DNA from: Melanocharis versteri
Taxonomy: Eukaryota; Chordata; Aves; Passeriformes; Melanocharitidae
Direction: 5' to 3'
Length of the DNA stretch: 64,000 nucleotides
Assembly: GCA_013397845.1 (NCBI GenBank)
Contig: VZTG01010141.1
Span: forward strand, 508,966 to 572,965
Position numbers and translations under genes: made by a program. Within the stretch, counting starts at the first letter, position 1. The number at the start of each line of letters is the position of its first letter. This document shows, piece by piece, positions 1 to 11,924 of this stretch. The notes beneath the pieces were generated by a model. It did not search any database. It was not told the origin of the DNA and was given only the letters and a program-made list of their open reading frames with translations.

Positions 1-1099
1 ATACCTCGGGGGTGGCAGAGATTTCCTCGTCCTTGCCAAGGAGGAGGAAAGAACCAGTATAACCAAGGTCTCACAGCTTAGCCTCTTGTTTAAGGACAAA
101 ACACTCACCTGCAAATGAAAGTAGCGACGGGGAAGAGTCAGGAAGGAGATAAAAGTTAAGCATTGTCATTGGGAAGATTGGGACAGACTTCATCAGCCCC
201 ACGCTGGAACTGCCACCTCTCAGCAAAATGCGGGGAGATGAAGAGCGTTAGTTATGCACTGTCATGGTGCATTAAATAAAGGTGGCTGCCCTCGAGCCCT
301 CCTTCCTCGAGCCCTTCACCCCGCTCCCCTTGGGAGCATCATTAGAATGGCACAGCAGCCTCGGCCCCCCAGGGTCAGGGAACCCAGAGTTGTGAGCTCA
401 GCAGAGTCCGAGCAGCTCTGCGGAGACGCAGCAGAGTGACAGGTGAGGTCCCTGCCCTTTGCATTAGCTTCATTTTAATTTGGAGCCGCGCTGTTCATTA
501 CTTCCATCACATGCAGGCTCCGCTGGCTGGCTCGGAGCTTCGGAGCGCTGCTGACTCGGGCCAGAGCCTGGTGCTGCATCCCTGGGGTCCCGGCTCTGGA
601 GAGTCACAGCACTGACACCCAGGCACTGCCTTTTGCCTGGGCAAATCCCAGGGATGTGCTGGGACACGGCTCCTCCACCACACCTGACCACACTCGTGCT
701 GCTGGGGCTGGGCACACTCGGGGTTGTTCCACCCACTCCCATTCCCTGGCATGGAAATGCTTTAATTCACTGAAGGATGGAGCCAGCGGGATGCGGACAG
801 TGAGTCTGCCCCAGAGAAGTTTCCAGGAGTCAGTTCAGCTTCTGGAAGTTTATAGAACCATGACAGTAGTACCTAGAAGTAGAACCTTATAGAACCTATA
901 AGTAGTCCAAGGGCAGAAGTTTCATATTCTGGAAAGCAGCCTCTGGCTACAGGAATGAGCTAGAGAAGCTGGAGTATCCCTGGCTGTCCTGGAGTCCCTG
1001 GGCTCAGAGCTATTCCAGTGGCTTATCTGCCCAGCTTCCCAAAGGGACTGGAAAACTTCAGAGGAGCTACTTGGATCGGGAGCAATGTGTTCTCTTCTA
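1..1099. other. Unique non-coding sequence, no gene recognised
   Basis: No repeat family or gene is recognised here. Short frames exist on both strands (up to 101 codons) but have no recognisable domain. A small local echo lies around 855-912, where an AGAACC..TATAG phrase recurs. A weak polyadenylation-like AATAAA occurs near 275 without other transcript-end features. Confidence 0.5.
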
Positions 1100-1250
1100 C
1101 CCAGAGCAGCTGTGGCCGCCCCCTCCCTGGAAGTGGCCAAGGCCAGGTTGGACAGAGCTTGGAACAGCCTGGAAGGTCTCCCTGCCTGTGGCAGGTGGGT
1201 AGGATGAGACTGTCCCTTCCAACGCAAACCACTCCATGGTTTTATGATGC
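1100..1250 (+). mobile_element. CR1 3'-end fragment, type A
   Basis: The sequence matches the terminal part of avian CR1 in sense orientation: the AGCAGCTGTGGCCGCC block, then AAGGCCAGGTTGGACAG, GCTTGGAACAGCCTGG, a degraded form of the CCCATGGCAGGGGGTGG block, and GTCCCTTCCAACGCAAACC with a short TTTATGATGC tail. It is diverged, which suggests an old 5'-truncated insertion. CR1 copies are normally 5'-truncated because reverse transcription starts at the 3' end. Confidence 0.85.
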
Positions 1251-3565
1251 TTAGCTCCTGTCATAAAGTTGGGGTTCTCTTCCCAACACTCCCCATCAAT
1301 GGGATGCTGGCAAAGAGCTGGAAATGGAGGTATTTTTCAGCAGTTTCTTCCCATGGATTTAAGCAGCTGCTCCCATCTTTCCCTAGCCCTTTTCCTGGGA
1401 ATGAAGCCCAGGCAGGCCGTCCCTGGTCTGCTCAGCACCACAAAGGAATCACTGCAGTGGGACAAGCCAAACCAGGAGCCTCCCCTCGGAGGGGCAGCAC
1501 AGTCTGGGGCTCTGCTTATCCAAGGGGTCATTTTCCAGTGGGTCAGTCCTGGAGCTGGGAATTCCTTTCCAAAAGGGAATTAAGAAGCCCTGCCTCCAGC
1601 TGGGAAGCTGCTGGAGAGAACAAACACACAGCACTGCACAAATCAGGAGGAAACTGGTAACAGAATTGGACCTCAACTTCCAGACAGGTTGATGTAAGAA
1701 AGATTTTCTGCTCTCCTTCAATACAAAGGAGGAAGTTTTGAAATCTAATCTTTCCTTGGGAGAAAAAAAAACTGGTAGTCTGCAGCTCCTGCCACTTCTA
1801 GTCCATATATTTACAAGGATCCTTGAGCAGAGACAGAGCAATTTGCTGGGATGAACATCCACAGAACTGAAGGAGCAGGCACATTATTATGCCCTCCACA
1901 TCAGCCAAAGGCCACTGCCTTGGATTCCCACTCCTGTGGGGAGCCAGAGGAGACTCAGGAAGGCACAAGGATTGTGAGTCTATGGAGTCAGGGCAAAGTA
2001 GCAGCCAGGAAAGACTGAAGCAGGGAGCAAGGAGAGCTTGGACAAGGATCTTTGACTGCTGTGAGCATGGATCATGCATTGAAGTATCCACACAAGCCAT
2101 ACGTGGAGAGCTTAATCCAGGAAAACCCCGCTCTCCCTGCAGCATTGCTGGGAGAGCCGAGCTGCCCATCACACTCAGCATTTCCTTTTCATGGGAACGG
2201 GATGTGGGATGGTCGCACTGGACACCTGGATGAGTCGCCCAGAGGGGTGTGGAGCAGTGGTGCAGCTCCCGGTGCAGAATTTTCCTCCAACACTGAGAAG
2301 AGACTAGAGCTGAAGCCCTAAACCCACCAGAGGAGAGAAGAAAGGCTCCTCATTGTAGATGGGTCTCTGCTCTGGATCAGCTCTGGAGAAGTCTGGCTTT
2401 TCATCAAGACAGAAACTGAGAAGAGCCTTTGAGGAGCCCTACCAAAATCTTTGGGCCAGCCTGGAGTCCTGCCAAACAGGGAAGACCACGAAGTGATTAA
2501 AATGTAAAATTAGAGCCCAAATGAAACCCCAGATGCTCAGCCCAGGCTTGTGCCTTGCGCCAGTGCAGCCACAGGGACATCGAAACTCGGGTGGTGGCTT
2601 GGGGTTCAGTGCTGCAGCTTCACCCATGGTGCTGTGGAGCAAGAGCACTGGTCCCACTGGGGGACACCCTGCTGGGATGTGCAGATGTGCCAGGCAAGCC
2701 TGGAACACCTGGTGCTGGAGGGGGATGGGCAGCGAGGACAGTCCTTGAAGCTCCTTGGAGAGGAGGCTCAGGGAGTTGTTCCGAGCAGAGTCAAGCAGGG
2801 AATTTGGAGATCAATGATTCTGTCTGCCGAGAACAGGCGTGAAAAACAACCTGCTTTAGTAAAACTTGCAGGAACTTTTGGGGGGAAATCAGTTATACTG
2901 GAGCAGTTGACAATTAAAGAGCATTCTCCAGCAACTATTTTTCACCCAAATTACTTTTCAGACCCTCCACTCAGGCACGTAAGATGTATGTTCATCAATA
3001 AAGTAAACACACAGATTCCTTCCCCGTCCCACCAACACTGCGGTTTCTGGACAGACCCCCTAGCCAAGGAAGCACTACAGCAGCTCCTGAAATCCCCCAG
3101 ATAACAAGGAAAATCCTCGCAGCTGGCGTTAACAGGATTGCAGTTGTTTGGTTTAATATGAATGTATTTATGTATTGTTAGTGCAATTTGGCGAAGCTGT
3201 TTCCTTGCTTGCAAAAGTCTGGATTTAGCAAATATTGGCTGGTTAACTATGTTGTTTCTTAGCAACCCTAATTGGATTTCAAACGGGAGATTTTGTTTTG
3301 GAAATATTACCTGTATCACTTAGCACTGTGAAATAAGTTCCTGCCTTCCTCGTGCAGATAAACCCAATCAGCACTCCCCAATCCACTGGGGTTCTGGCTT
3401 GTTTACCCTCTCCTATGGAGGAGCTGACAGATTCCCTCCTCCCCCAGCCAGGACCTGCAATCTTCTACCAGCACTCGGAATTCCAGCACCAGCACGAGCT
3501 GCTGCTGCAGCCTCCAACTTGACTGGCAGCCCCATGGTGACACCATCCCCAGGCATGGTGGCAGT
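1251..3565. other. Unique non-coding sequence with an AT-rich, possibly conserved block
   Basis: No repeats or genes are recognised. Frames up to 184 codons (2550-3104, +) lack any known motif. The interval 2880-3330 is AT-richer than its surroundings and CpG-poor, with a half X-box-like AGCAAC at about 3261-3266. This composition is typical of conserved non-coding elements, but conservation cannot be judged from one sequence. Confidence 0.45.
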
Positions 3566-3850
3566 CACAGAATCACAGAATCCTTTAGGCTGGAAAAGCC
3601 CTTTAAGGCTTTTGAGTCAAATTTCTTTCCCAGCACTGCCAAGGCCACCACTAACCCATGTCCCCAGGTGCCACATGCACAGAGATTTTAAATCCCTCCA
3701 GGGATGGGGACTCCACTGCTGCCTTAGGCAGCTGTGCCAGGGCTCAACAACAGTGAAGAAATTTTCCCAACGTCCAGTCTGAACCACTCCTTTAGGCACA
3801 ACTTGAGGCTGTTTCCTCTTGTCCTTCGGCTTGTCCCAGCTCAGCTGCTG
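3566..3850 (-). mobile_element. CR1 3' fragment, type B
   Basis: Antisense CR1. The + strand begins with the tail ATCACAGAATCCTTTAGGCTGG and continues through CCAGCACTGCCAAGGCCACC, CCCCAGGTGCCACATGCAC, CTCCAGGGATGGGGACTCC and a CACAACTTGAGGCTGTTTCCTCTTGTCC block that corresponds to the C-terminal end of ORF2. About 280 bp is retained. The left boundary is clear from the tail. The right boundary is approximate because the sequence fades beyond about 3840. Confidence 0.85.
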
Positions 3851-3880
3851 GGCACATATGTGGGAAGAGACCCCAGCTGA

Positions 3881-4788
3881 GCATGGAGGTGCCAAGCTGC
3901 CTCCATCATCCCAGTGCTTCTGCTGCTGAAGCACCAACCTATCCCACGGACCTTTCAGGGATGTGGAAAGTGAGGTGAAGTTTCTTTTCTCCAGTGCCTC
4001 TCCCCTTTCACCGTGTCCCACTGGAGTCAGGATAGACAATGGGATGCCCAAAGGTGCAGCTCCAAGCCTCTGAGTAGATGGCACAGCGACAACTCCAGCA
4101 GAGTTTTCCGCGTGTGAGGAGGGTTTTTTCTGGAAAGCAGCTGCCGTTGTGCCATTTAGTGATAGTGAAGGGGTAAGCCAAGCATTCAGCCAATTACAGC
4201 CTCCAAATCATTGCACAGCCATGGGCCAGTGACTGCGGGGAGAGCCGGGAATGAGCATTGATCGGAGCCTGGGGCCGTGCTGGCCCTGCTGCTGCCGCTC
4301 CATAGCATGGAGTACTCCTGGTCCTCCCACAGCCCTGCGAGCCACAGAGCTCCAAAAGGTCGGCTAAGAGCACAGAAGGGAGCTCAGTCTGTCGGGATCA
4401 GGGATTTGGGGGTGTGCTGCACCAGGCTTCCTCTGCAGGAAGGGTTATTCGGGGCGGATGGCTCCTTCTAAAGCCCTTCATCTCTGCAGAGAGGTGGCAG
4501 CGCGGGAGCTGAACAATTAAAGAGCTGCTGATGTCCTTGTGCAGCACAGGGGGAGGAGAGGCAATTCCAGGGAAGTGGCAGCCTGCAAAGCAGGCTCTTT
4601 ATGCTCTGAAGGAGGTAATCTGCATTTTCAGGAGGAATGAAGCCGCGTTTTCCCTGAGGGCTTCAGGGTATGGAAATATGGTAAGAAGTGTGGTCCTGAG
4701 CCACTCACAAGGGGACAAGGCCAGTCCCCTCCTAGCAGAGCACTGACACAGCTGGGCCATGCAAATACAGCCTGCTCAGGGACAGGCA
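3881..4788. other. Unique non-coding sequence
   Basis: No gene or repeat is recognised between the CR1 fragment and the CCTT microsatellite. The frames present are short and have no known motif. Confidence 0.45.
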
Positions 4789-4857
4789 CCTCCTTCCTTC
4801 CTTCCTTCCTTCCTTCCTTCCTTCCTTCCTTCCTTCCTCCCTTCCTCCCTTCCTCCC
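4789..4857. repeat. (CCTT)n microsatellite
   Basis: An almost pure polypyrimidine tract of TTCC units about 70 bp long degenerates to CCCTTCCT units at its 3' end. The opposite strand is a GGAA purine tract, which can look like a KEGR-rich reading frame. Such mirror-symmetric tracts can form triplex DNA and are usually length-polymorphic. Confidence 0.97.
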
Positions 4858-5025
4858 AACCTTTAGAGGGATGATGGACTCAGACACAAACTTCCCGACA
4901 TGGCCAGACTCAGTTGTAAGCACATGGGTTTGGCCCTGACCCCAAGTGGATTTTCCCAACAGGGAAAAACTTCTGGGCGTTTCTTCACCAGCTAAACAAA
5001 CGCCACCTGAGCCAGCCTGGAGCCA

Positions 5026-5235
5026 GACAATCATTAAGCTTGGAGAAGACTTCCAAGACCATTCTCCCAGCACTGCCAAGGCAACCACTACCCCACGTCC
5101 CCAAGTGCCACATCCACATGGCTTTTAAATCCTTCTCCCCAGGGACAGGGTCTCCACCACTGCCCTGGGCAGCCCTTTCCAATGCCTGACCACCCTTTCC
5201 ATGAAGGAATTTTTTCCTAATATCCAATCCAGTTT
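5026..5235 (-). mobile_element. CR1 fragment, type B
   Basis: The + strand shows a diverged tail (AATCATTAAGCTTGGAGAAGAC), then CCCAGCACTGCCAAGGC, CCCCAAGTGCCACATCCACA, GACCACCCTTTCCATGAAGG and TTTTTTCCTAATATCCAATCC. The last block is the reverse complement of the ORF2 C-terminal RLDIR region. The most terminal ATTCTATG units are missing or degraded. Confidence 0.85.
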
Positions 5236-5240
5236 ATTTC

Positions 5241-6961
5241 CACAATGGTTTGGAGGTTTCCAGTCTGATGCTAGCCCTAGTTTAAGTTGGCAGATCAATC
5301 CTGGGAAATTAGATACAGATTTTCTGGACTCTGTCCCAAAAGAGTTTTCATTTCACCTCATGGTAACTCTACATACCCTTGAGGTGAATCCAGGAGATGA
5401 CAGCACCTTCCTGGTTTTGCTTGGGATACTCCTCCACAGCAAAAAGGGCCTCTCCAGGAGTTTGGGTGAGAAACTCAAAAGCAGGAGAAGATAAATGAAA
5501 GGAGAAATAAAATAATCTCCACCGAGCCCTCTCATTATGAGCCAGGCCAAGAAAATGCCATGGATACTTTCCTGGTGTTGGAAGCCAGTCTGGTGGTGAC
5601 TGTGCTGTATTGAGGGGTGGTTTTCTTCAGGTGGAACCAGCCCGTGCGTTCAGAGGGGAAACAGGCAGGGAAAGGCAGTGTTATCCTGCTGAAAATTTAA
5701 ATGAAAGTAGATTTATTTTGTCTTTGCTCCAGATCTCAGAGGACGGTGTTGACTTACATGTTGGAAAAGCAATCCCTGCAAACAGCAGCTTGGAATTGTT
5801 GTATTAAACCTGCCACCTCCCGCCAAAGCCCTCGAGCAAACAAAAACCTGGTGGAAGCTGCTGATTTCTTCTTGACTCAACCCCCAGCCTGTTTGTCAGG
5901 TTCCAGATGCATTTTACAGCGGTTGAGAGGGTGGGGTTTTTTTTGTTATTGTTGCTGGCTGATTTTAGCAAACCAAATGTTGAAGAAGAGCAGCTCAGCA
6001 AGTGAAAACATTTCTCCGATAAAACTCGGGGTTGAAATGAAAATTGTCATTTCAAGCAGGATTAAGCTACAATTATCCGGCATCTCTTTTAACTGAGAAT
6101 TAAAGAGTGCTGAATAGAAATGTTGTTGTGTTCTGTTTGAACACCCACAGCCCGGAGAACATCCTTTATCTTGAGACTCAGTATTTTTCCCTTTTATTAT
6201 TACCTGCAAACCTCTGCTTGGTTACAGCGGAGGCTTTCCACGGGGTGATATCTGCCAGTCGATCTTCCTCTGCAAAGCTCAGCCTACCTAGACAGGGACT
6301 ATTTTAAGCCCTTCAAATGATATGAAAAATCAAATGTGAAGAGAAAAAGCGAGGCTCTGTGCTGCCTTTACAGCCCCTGAAATCAGCATTCAGCTCGGCT
6401 CCCGAATGACCCTGATAGGCAACAATTCCGCATATTCCCACAATTAAACAACGTTTGAACTTGTGTTAATGGCAACAGAACAATTATCTGAACAGCCATC
6501 CACGGGGTAAGCAGGCTGCATCAGCAAGAGTCAAGCCTGGTGCAAATAAAGGCTTAGCCTTGCAGAGGAAAGCCAGGGAAATCTTCAATGAGAGGAATAA
6601 AGATTCTTTACTTTACTCCATAAAATCAGCATTTCAATAATATATTGAATGTCAGGAGCAAATGTCTGCTGAAATTTGGTTGCTTAATTGTAAACCTTGC
6701 TAACTATTTCCACTTAAAAATCAAATCTTTAGTGTTCTGAAATTGCAGAGAGGCATTTGCCTGGTCCTGGTGTCAGAAGTATTCTTATAATGTTGGAGCT
6801 TTGTGTGGGAAATGCAGAAGCAGCACAACAGAGTTGAACAATTGAGGGGGAGTAAGAGGAGGCTTTAAGGGCCTGGGTTTATTCTTAATGAAAGAGATTT
6901 CATTGTATTTCTTGAAAATTTAGGAATAAAGGACTAGAGGACTCATTCAATAGGAAATTCC
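5241..6961. other. AT-rich unique block, candidate conserved non-coding DNA
   Basis: This is among the longer repeat-free, CpG-poor, AT-rich segments of the window. It carries many TAAT/ATTA and ACAAT-type words, for example around 6440-6490 (CAATTAAACAACG, GAACAATTATCTG). No frame above 131 codons exists and none is recognisable. The composition resembles vertebrate developmental enhancers, but that is inference from composition only. Confidence 0.4.
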
Positions 6962-7064
6962 ATAGAATCATAAGATTATGGAATGATTTGGGTTGGAATG
7001 GAACTTAAAGCTCATCTCATTGCACCCCCTGTCCAACCCGGCCTTGGACACCTTCCCCTACCAG
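6962..7064 (-). mobile_element. CR1 3'-tip fragment, type A (left arm of an inverted pair)
   Basis: Only about 100 bp of the CR1 3' end is present, antisense: ATAGAATCATAAGATTATGG, GATTTGGGTTGGAATGGAAC, AAAGCTCATCTCATTGC, then a jump to CCAACCCGGCCTTGGACACC. The block between the ACCCCCTG word and the CCAACC word is deleted. It faces a + strand CR1 90 bp downstream. Confidence 0.9.
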
Positions 7065-7154
7065 TTTCTTCTGTTTCGCATGAACAAATATATTCCATCC
7101 TGATGGGAGGGGCTAAAAAAGCACTTTTGATGAGATCTGCTGCATTAGGAAATC

Positions 7155-7316
7155 TCCCAGAGCAGCTGTGGCTGCCCCATCCCTGGAAGTGTCCAAGGCC
7201 AGGCTGGACAGGACTTGGAGCAACCTGGGCTAGTGGAAGGTGTCCCTGCCCATGGCAGGAGGTGGAAAGGGATGATCTTTAAGGTCCCTTCCAAGCCAAT
7301 TCTATGATTCTATAAA
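7155..7316 (+). mobile_element. CR1 3'-end fragment, type A (right arm of an inverted pair)
   Basis: The sense CR1 terminal 160 bp is well preserved: AGCAGCTGTGGCTGCCCC, CCAAGGCCAGGCTGGAC, CTAGTGGAAGGTGTCCCTG, CCATGGCAGG, GATGATCTTTAAGGTCCC, ending with CAATTCTATGATTCTATAAA, which shows the canonical tail of repeated ATTCTATG units. Confidence 0.95.
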
Positions 7317-9222
7317 AGCTGTGCTGGTGGAGAGACCCTGCAGCTCCTTCCAGACGGGAGAGCGCCAGCGAGTCTGGGAGGATCCCAGCGTCGTGTTCAC
7401 ACAGCGTCGCGCACCCGGCCGGGCTCTGCCTCTGGCCTCGTCCAGAGGGGCTTTTCCTCCTCTACTGCCGCCCTTTTCTCCCAATAAAAGCTGCTCGTTC
7501 ATTCCCAGCTGAAAGAAGACATAATAAAAATGATGACAGGAAATTGCAGGCGAGCTGGGGTTAAGAGAGACAATAACAAAACTGCTTTTGCAGGGTAATC
7601 TCCCAGCCTTTGGTAGCTCATGCTAAAGAGGGCTTTGAAATCAGCAAGAGAATTAAAAATATTGAGATCAGCTAAAACACTCCTATCCTTTGCACATCAA
7701 AGAGGATACCCACAGGGACAGATTTGCTGCCATGGAATAATTTCCACCTCTTTTTACAAGAAAAATGAGAGTGTTTGGTGCTTCTCCCCCCTTCTTTTAG
7801 CACAAACCCACCGTACAGGAGGAAATTACCTTTCTGTGCTCCCTAAAAAATCTCCTCCTGATGCAAAGAGCAGCGTGGGGAGAACAGGTCTGCAATCCAT
7901 TAGCGATGGCAGAGAGCTGGGGGAAAGGGAGAAGGAGGAATCTGCCTCCCAAATCTGCTGACAAGGCTTAAAGCCCAGTTTAGCCCAGAGGTAGCCCAGG
8001 GTCCTCTGGCTGGGTCCAAGCCACCCAGTTGCCCGCTGATGGGTCTGCAGTCTGTGCTGGTGTCACATAGCCGGGCACAGGGGGGTAAGCTTCCTCCCAG
8101 AAAGCTTATTCCCAAAGAAAAACAGGGCTGAATCCAAGGAAAATCTGCCCCAAGCGCTGCCGTGGGGATTTAGGTGTGATGGAGCATGAAAAGCATCACA
8201 AACCTCAGCAGCAGGTCCAGCTGGGAGCTTGGTTACACTTACTTGAGCTTGGAAGAAAGGTTTTTAGGGATTCTCTGGATCTCCCTGAAAGCCAGGATGG
8301 AAAATTTGCACATGCAGGATTGGAGCAGGTCTGTGCAAATGGTTCTGGGCCTGTCCATATGCCTGGAATAGCAGCTGTACTAATAAACTGGAAAAAATTA
8401 AATATAACTCTGCCATAGACAAAGCATTCCCCCTCTTGCTCCTGACCTGCCAGAATATCTTCTGCTTTTACTTGTTGAAAACCTGTTTTTATAGCAAAGT
8501 CTGGCTGAGAAACAGGCTTTGTTCCAGGGAAAGGTGATTTGCCAGGCCCACCTCTGGGAGGATTGGAAGATTCGGGGTGCCGGGCACCATGAAACTACAG
8601 AAGTCCTCCGAATTTTGTGTCAGGAAGCTGGCTGGAAGCACTCAGCTTGGCTGCTCTCCACCAGCCCATCCCTAATACATGACTTCACCCCCGTGTTTTC
8701 TCCTCTCCTTTCCTGTCCTGCTTCTCACCTCCTGCCTTTCGGGGTTGGGGATCAGCCGGCTCTGGCACGGCTCTGGCTCGGCATGGGGGGCACCGAGCCC
8801 CCGAATTCGGCACAGCCCGCAGGGCAGGATGCCGGCCAGATGTGGCTGCTGGGACACAGGAGCCCGCGTGGCTCCGAGGGCCCTGCAGGAATCATCCAGC
8901 ACGTGCTTTATCCATACAAAAGAACAAGGGAAGGCCGGGGCCGTGCTCTGATAGAAACCAGACAGCCCCCGGGTATTCACTGGAATCCAGGCTCGGGAAC
9001 ACATTGCCTCTGCATGGCGCGGCTATCCCGATTCCCGGGGTATCCCTGCTCCTGTGAATAACTCCAACTGAATTCAAAATGAGCTGTGAGGCCCGAGGCA
9101 GCACGTTCCTGCCTCCCCCGGCTCACCCAGCCCCGGCGAGGCCGTGCTGCTGTGGGTGGGAGGGAAGAAGCGGGATCGTGTGTGGGTTGAGAGCGGCTGG
9201 ACTCTGAAAGTGGGGTCCACAG
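7317..9222. other. Unique non-coding sequence with local CpG-rich patches
   Basis: No gene or repeat is recognised. 7345-7450 and 8745-8830 hold more CpG than the surroundings (for example CGTCGCGCACCCGGCCGGG at about 7405). A frame of 180 codons at 8519-9061 (+) has no recognisable domain and is overlapped by comparable frames in other phases, as expected for GC-rich non-coding DNA. Confidence 0.45.
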
Positions 9223-9470
9223 TGCAGAATCCCAGAGTCCTTTGGGATGGAGAAGACCTCCAGGATCATGAATCCAACCATTCCCCAGCACTGCCAAGGC
9301 CACCACTAACCTGTGTCCCCAAGAGCCACATCCACATGGNTCGGCAGTGCCAGCTCAGGGGACAATCTGTTGGGTCCTGCTGGTCCCACTGTGGCTGGTA
9401 CAAGCCAGGATGCCCTTGGAGGTGCCCTTGGCCACGTGGGCCCACGCTGGCTCAAACCTGTCCTCAGAGC
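9223..9470 (-). mobile_element. CR1 with undetermined base inside; includes an ORF2 remnant
   Basis: 9223-9340 is the antisense 3' end of a type B CR1 (CAGAATCCCAGAGTCCTTTG, CCAGCACTGCCAAGGCCACC, AGAGCCACATCCACATGG). It stops at an N at 9341. From 9342 the sequence is again CR1, but from further inside the element: on the minus strand the frame reads HVAKGTSKGILACTSHSGTS, which matches the HVAK..GILA..RNS.ASRT pattern of the C-terminal part of CR1 ORF2. The intervening ORF2 segment, which I estimate at a few hundred bases, is absent. Confidence 0.8.
9341..9341. other. Undetermined base (N), probable collapsed assembly gap
   Basis: A single N interrupts a CR1 element, and the flanks come from non-adjacent parts of CR1. 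This suggests that it marks a gap of unknown size and not one ambiguous base. Confidence 0.75.
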
Positions 9471-11924
9471 ACACAGACAGGGCTTGGGAGGCTGGAGCTG
9501 TGCCCCTCACATGTGGAGGGGGAGGTGGGGTAGGTCCTGCTCGATGCTTCCATGGACAAGCTTCATTCCCATCAAAGTCTGGCCCAAAGTGATCCAAGGG
9601 CACATTGCCAAGGCAAGGGGTGAGGAGGGAACAAAGCTGGACTTGTGGTGGACTCCTTGGTGTTTTGGACACACTCCTGCTGCCCCCAAGGCCAGGCAAC
9701 TCTAACAGGGAATGTCCTGGTTTGCTCCAAAGACGAAGTCCCCACTTGGAACTAGGAGTGAGCCCAAGCAGGATTAGAGCTTTCGGGGCTGTGCCCACCC
9801 TGCCAAGCCCCTTGAGGAAGCATGAAGGAGCCAGGTGCACAGATGGACACACCTGGCTTCTTCCCAGCCCCCAGAAGAGATATGGCCAAGCCCTGTTTCT
9901 CCCCCAGTCCTTCTGCTCTCTCCCTTTTACCTGTCCTCCCCCTCCACCCCGTGCACAGAGCACTGCTGCCACTTCTGTTTTACTGTCCCCAGAGACACCA
10001 ATTCTGCAGCCATCACGGCCAGAGACGCTAATTAAATTGTTCGAAAATCCAATAAAAATGCTTTATGAGAGTGTCTGTCATTGGCAAAGGTTTAGGGAAG
10101 AAAATTAGGCTCTTCCAAAAGCAAAGCAAAAAAAAAAGTCCATCCTCCCTCATTAAACCCTTGATGTATTTCACTGTAAATGGTTGCTGGGTGCTACAAA
10201 TTGCAACTGGTCCAGGGGGAGCAGTTTCCCAGCGCAGGGTGGTGGGGAGGGCTGGGGATGTTTTTTGGTGAGTGTTGAGGTGTTTTCTCCTGTCCCTGCT
10301 CTGAATGACAACTCGGGCTCAGGCACAGGCTGGGCTGGACAAACCAGACCCATTTATAGATTTTCTCATTCCCCAGCCAGCGCCAGAGAGGATCAGTAAT
10401 GCAACCAATTAAGAGGATTAAAAGCCATATTTTTTATTTATTTTTTGATGACAGAAGCACTGCCAGGTCCTGTGGCTGTGATCAAGGTCCCCATGCTGTC
10501 CTTGTCCCAGGCAGCTCAGGGATTGATTGATGCAGGGGATTATTGTCCTGCACATTCCCCCAGCTCTCAGTGATGCGCAGCAAGAGGCCAAGGTCTCCTA
10601 TAGGGCTTCCCAACCCCAGAAATGCCATGTTCTACCTCATTTTCTACCCTTTGTGCCCTAGATGATGCATAATTATCCACACAGAGGGGAAGAGAGTCTG
10701 TGCTCACTCTCTGGACCTTGGCATTTGCTGGGAGTGCTGGCAAATGGAATTGGCTGGCTTGGGAGGAGGATGGCTGGGCCACTCTGGGAAGACTTAAGAA
10801 AAACAAATACCACAAGGCTTATGATGTAAACACTCCAAGCAGGACAAATGCTCTGTAATTTCTCTTAACTATGCAAATGGCAGAGAGAAGAAGCTGTCAG
10901 GGAGCAGGTTTCCCACCCAGAGCAGGGAGCACTGTGAGCATGGGACCTGTTGGCAGCGCAGAGGCAAAAGCCCCAAGCCAGACCCCCGAGGTGGAGGTTT
11001 CTGCTCCTGTTTCACTGCTTGTGCTGATGGAACAGCATCTCCAGAGGGGAAATGTCCCAGAAAGAGCCAGGGCTTCCCATGGCTGCTGCCAATTCAACAG
11101 ATGAAAGCCAAATGAAGGGGGTCCAGCCCCGGGGCTCTCCAGTCACCTCATCCCAGCAGAAGGTGGGATTCTGACTGCAGGGAGAGAGAGACACTCCATG
11201 GATCCTCCCTTCATCTCACAGGGGTTTCAGCTTGCTTCCTGTGGGAATTTGGATGCGGGGTCACCCCTCCGAATCCCCTGGGAATAGCTGCTGAAATCAA
11301 GCTGCCTGCTGAAGCCCTTTTGTTCAGCGAGGCTCCTGCTAGGAGAGGCTCTGCTTTTATTTCAAAGACTCAGCAATTTGGATCAGTTTAACCTTTTCAG
11401 GGTTTCCTGAGCACAATAGCACAGATGAGCTTCAAAGCCTCTTCAAGAGCACAGGTTGAAGCAGGAGACTCGGGGGGAGGGAGAAGAAGCCACGTCAAGC
11501 CAAGGAGCCGATACTGTCACTGCCAGACGTGATTTGCCTGCCAACCCCCCCGAGAGCTTCTGCTGAGGCAGAGAGGGATGGGTTTGCTGCGAGAACCAGG
11601 GCGGTGCTGCTGCGTGTCCTTGTCCTGAGCAGAGGCTGCTCCGGTGGGCTCCAGGGGCCACGGAATTCCTCCCAAAGCCATGGCATGGGAGAGCCGGGAG
11701 ATGGGAGAACAGGCCACAGGAGGTCAATGAACCGACAGAAACACCCAGCAGGGGTGTAAGGACGGGAACAACACAACCCCCAGCCCCCATCAGTCCATCC
11801 ACTGTCGCGTCCCACTACCCCGACGACACCTCGATGTCCCCTGTTAGAGACCCAAGTCCCAGCTTCAGCCCGAGGCTGTTCCACCGCACCCCGCCGGGAG
11901 CCGCAGCGCATCCCGGCTGGAGCG
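9471..11924. other. Unique non-coding sequence
   Basis: No gene or repeat is recognised in this 2.4-kb stretch. It includes an AT-richer section at about 10020-10200 and 10395-10450, the latter with TATTTTTTATTTATTTTTTG. Frames up to 167 codons lack known motifs. The 205-codon minus frame at 9355-9972 ends in the CR1 remnant and is not a gene. Confidence 0.45.

Noticed and set aside
3251..3266. Second X-box
   Set aside because: Only the right half (AGCAAC) fits. The left half does not match the RFX consensus, unlike the perfect site at 32785.
9355..9972. 205-codon open frame on -
   Set aside because: Its C-terminal part is the CR1 ORF2 remnant next to the N at 9341. The rest has no known motif.
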